NCBI GenBank assembly: GCA_002400495.2
Contig: NVQL02000075.1
Location: 59,109-123,108 of the forward strand
Length of the DNA stretch: 64,000 nucleotides
Source: Alphaproteobacteria bacterium
GTDB lineage: Bacteria > Pseudomonadota > Alphaproteobacteria > Rhizobiales > OSC116
Direction: 5' to 3'
In this document: piece by piece, positions 63,504 to 64,000 of the stretch
How positions within the stretch are numbered: position 1 is the first letter of the stretch
Layout of the letters: every line of letters begins with the position of its first letter
Program-made: the position numbers and the translations under genes
Notes under the pieces: generated by a model
What the model saw: the letters and a program-made list of their open reading frames with translations, nothing else
Told to the model about the DNA's origin: nothing
Database searches by the model: none

Positions 63504-63536
63504 CACCCTTAATTCATGTTTCACGAATTAAGGGTG
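63504..63536 (+). promoter_or_regulatory. Perfect hairpin covering the dehydrogenase ribosome-binding site
   Basis: CACCCTTAATTC (63504-63515) and GAATTAAGGGTG (63525-63536) form a perfect 12-bp stem with a 9-nt loop. The right arm contains AAGGGTG, the only Shine-Dalgarno-like sequence before the ATG at 63542. No U-run follows. It could restrict translation, or be a palindromic operator for the Lrp protein. Confidence 0.6.
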
Positions 63537-63541
63537 GTCTG

Positions 63542-64000
63542 ATGCAATCAAAAATACAAATGCGCGATGTGAATTTGGATCAACTTGACGATTCATCTTT
63601 GTTGAAAGAATTTGCCTATATAAATGGCGAATGGTGTGCTGATTTAGATGGCAAAACCATCGATATTTTCAACCCCGCAACAGATGCATGGGTTGGCTGT
63701 GTGCCAAAATTGACTGCTATAGCCTCGTCTAAGGCCATTACTGCTGCAGAGCAGGCTTTTAAAGTTTGGTCGCAATTTCTGCCGCAGGAAAGGGCTAGAA
63801 TTCTACGTAAATGGTATGAGCTGGTGCTTGACAATAAACATGACTTAGCCATCATTATGACCAGCGAACAAGGCAAGCCACTTGCTGAATCATACGGAGA
63901 GATTGATTATGCGGCTTCATTTTTAGAATTTTATGCCGAAGAAGCCAAACGCCCCAATATTGAAGGGGTTACATCCCATTTGGAAAATGCTGAGGTCGAG
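63542..64000 (+). CDS. NAD(P)-dependent aldehyde (succinate-semialdehyde) dehydrogenase, partial
   Basis: The first 153 codons of a gene that continues past the right edge. The protein has AYINGEWCADLDGKTIDIFNPAT, AEQAFKVWSQFLPQERARIL and MTSEQGKPLAES, followed by a GEIDYAASFLEFYAEEAKR block. These match the N-terminal cofactor domain of GabD-type succinate-semialdehyde dehydrogenases. Catalytic Cys and Glu lie outside the window. The start ATG is five bases after a hairpin containing the ribosome-binding site. With the upstream glutamine-synthetase-like ligase it suggests degradation of an amine through a semialdehyde. Confidence 0.88.
   Translation, partial: MQSKIQMRDVNLDQLDDSSLLKEFAYINGEWCADLDGKTIDIFNPATDAWVGCVPKLTAIASSKAITAAEQAFKVWSQFLPQERARILRKWYELVLDNKHDLAIIMTSEQGKPLAESYGEIDYAASFLEFYAEEAKRPNIEGVTSHLENAEVE

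Noticed and set aside
1..64000. tRNA, rRNA, insertion sequences and CRISPR arrays
   Set aside because: No cloverleaf, ribosomal RNA block, transposase motif or spacer array was recognised in reading the intergenic regions; a covariance-model search would be needed to exclude small RNAs.

Overview
This 64 kb window is chromosomal DNA of a gene-dense, moderately AT-rich alphaproteobacterium. I base the class on the glpDSTPQU glycerol ABC operon, three TRAP transporters, SelO, a BTLCP-type transglutaminase-like protease and HxlR/IclR/GntR regulators. The many solute-uptake operons and convergent stop codons only 4-12 bp apart resemble marine SAR116-like or roseobacter-like heterotrophs, but that finer placement is inference. 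I saw no rRNA, tRNA, CRISPR array, integrase or insertion sequence.

Layout. 1-6.7 kb: glycerol uptake and oxidation (glpU, Q, P, T, S, D on the minus strand) with divergent glpR. 6.8-8.5 kb: two orphan phage-tail-like genes, the second apparently frameshifted. 8.5-16.4 kb: a surface/exopolysaccharide block with a TPR-like membrane protein, a Wzc/ExoP-type tyrosine autokinase, a PPP-type phosphatase, a secreted protein made of twenty-one 15-residue repeats, a transglutaminase-like protease and an O-antigen ligase/polymerase. 16.5-18.6 kb: msrA-selO. 18.6-20.7 kb: HxlR regulator and a two-gene ABC-2 exporter sharing a palindromic operator. 20.7-23.8 kb: TRAP transporter 1. 23.8-24.8 kb: decayed remains of a pobA/pobR (4-hydroxybenzoate) locus. 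24.8-26.5 kb: TetR regulator and divergent NmrA-like oxidoreductase. 26.5-32 kb: an unsaturated-uronate regulon (kduD, TRAP 2, GntR, kduI). 32-37 kb: RRM protein, methyltransferase, denD-like dehydrogenase, NIT-HAMP-GGDEF-EAL protein.

37.2-45.1 kb: LacI regulator diverging from an oxidoreductase / TIM-barrel isomerase / CUT1 sugar ABC operon, followed by a truncated TetR gene. 45.1-54.6 kb: an IclR-led catabolic operon with SCP2-type thiolase, acyl-CoA synthetase, a tandem DUF296 (PCC-domain) protein, TRAP 3 and two SDR dehydrogenases. I see this as the best candidate for an undescribed pathway. 54.6-60.6 kb: a branched-chain-type ABC transporter with a fused LivM-LivG subunit, followed by an N-formylglutamate-amidohydrolase-like and an isochorismatase-like hydrolase. 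60.7-64 kb: RpiR regulator, glutamine-synthetase-like ligase, Lrp regulator and the start of a semialdehyde dehydrogenase whose ribosome-binding site lies inside a perfect hairpin.

Common logic. Most blocks are self-contained uptake-plus-catabolism modules, each with its own local regulator, and several have clear palindromic operators. In three transport operons a stable stem-loop directly follows the substrate-binding-protein gene, consistent with differential expression of the binding protein over the membrane subunits.
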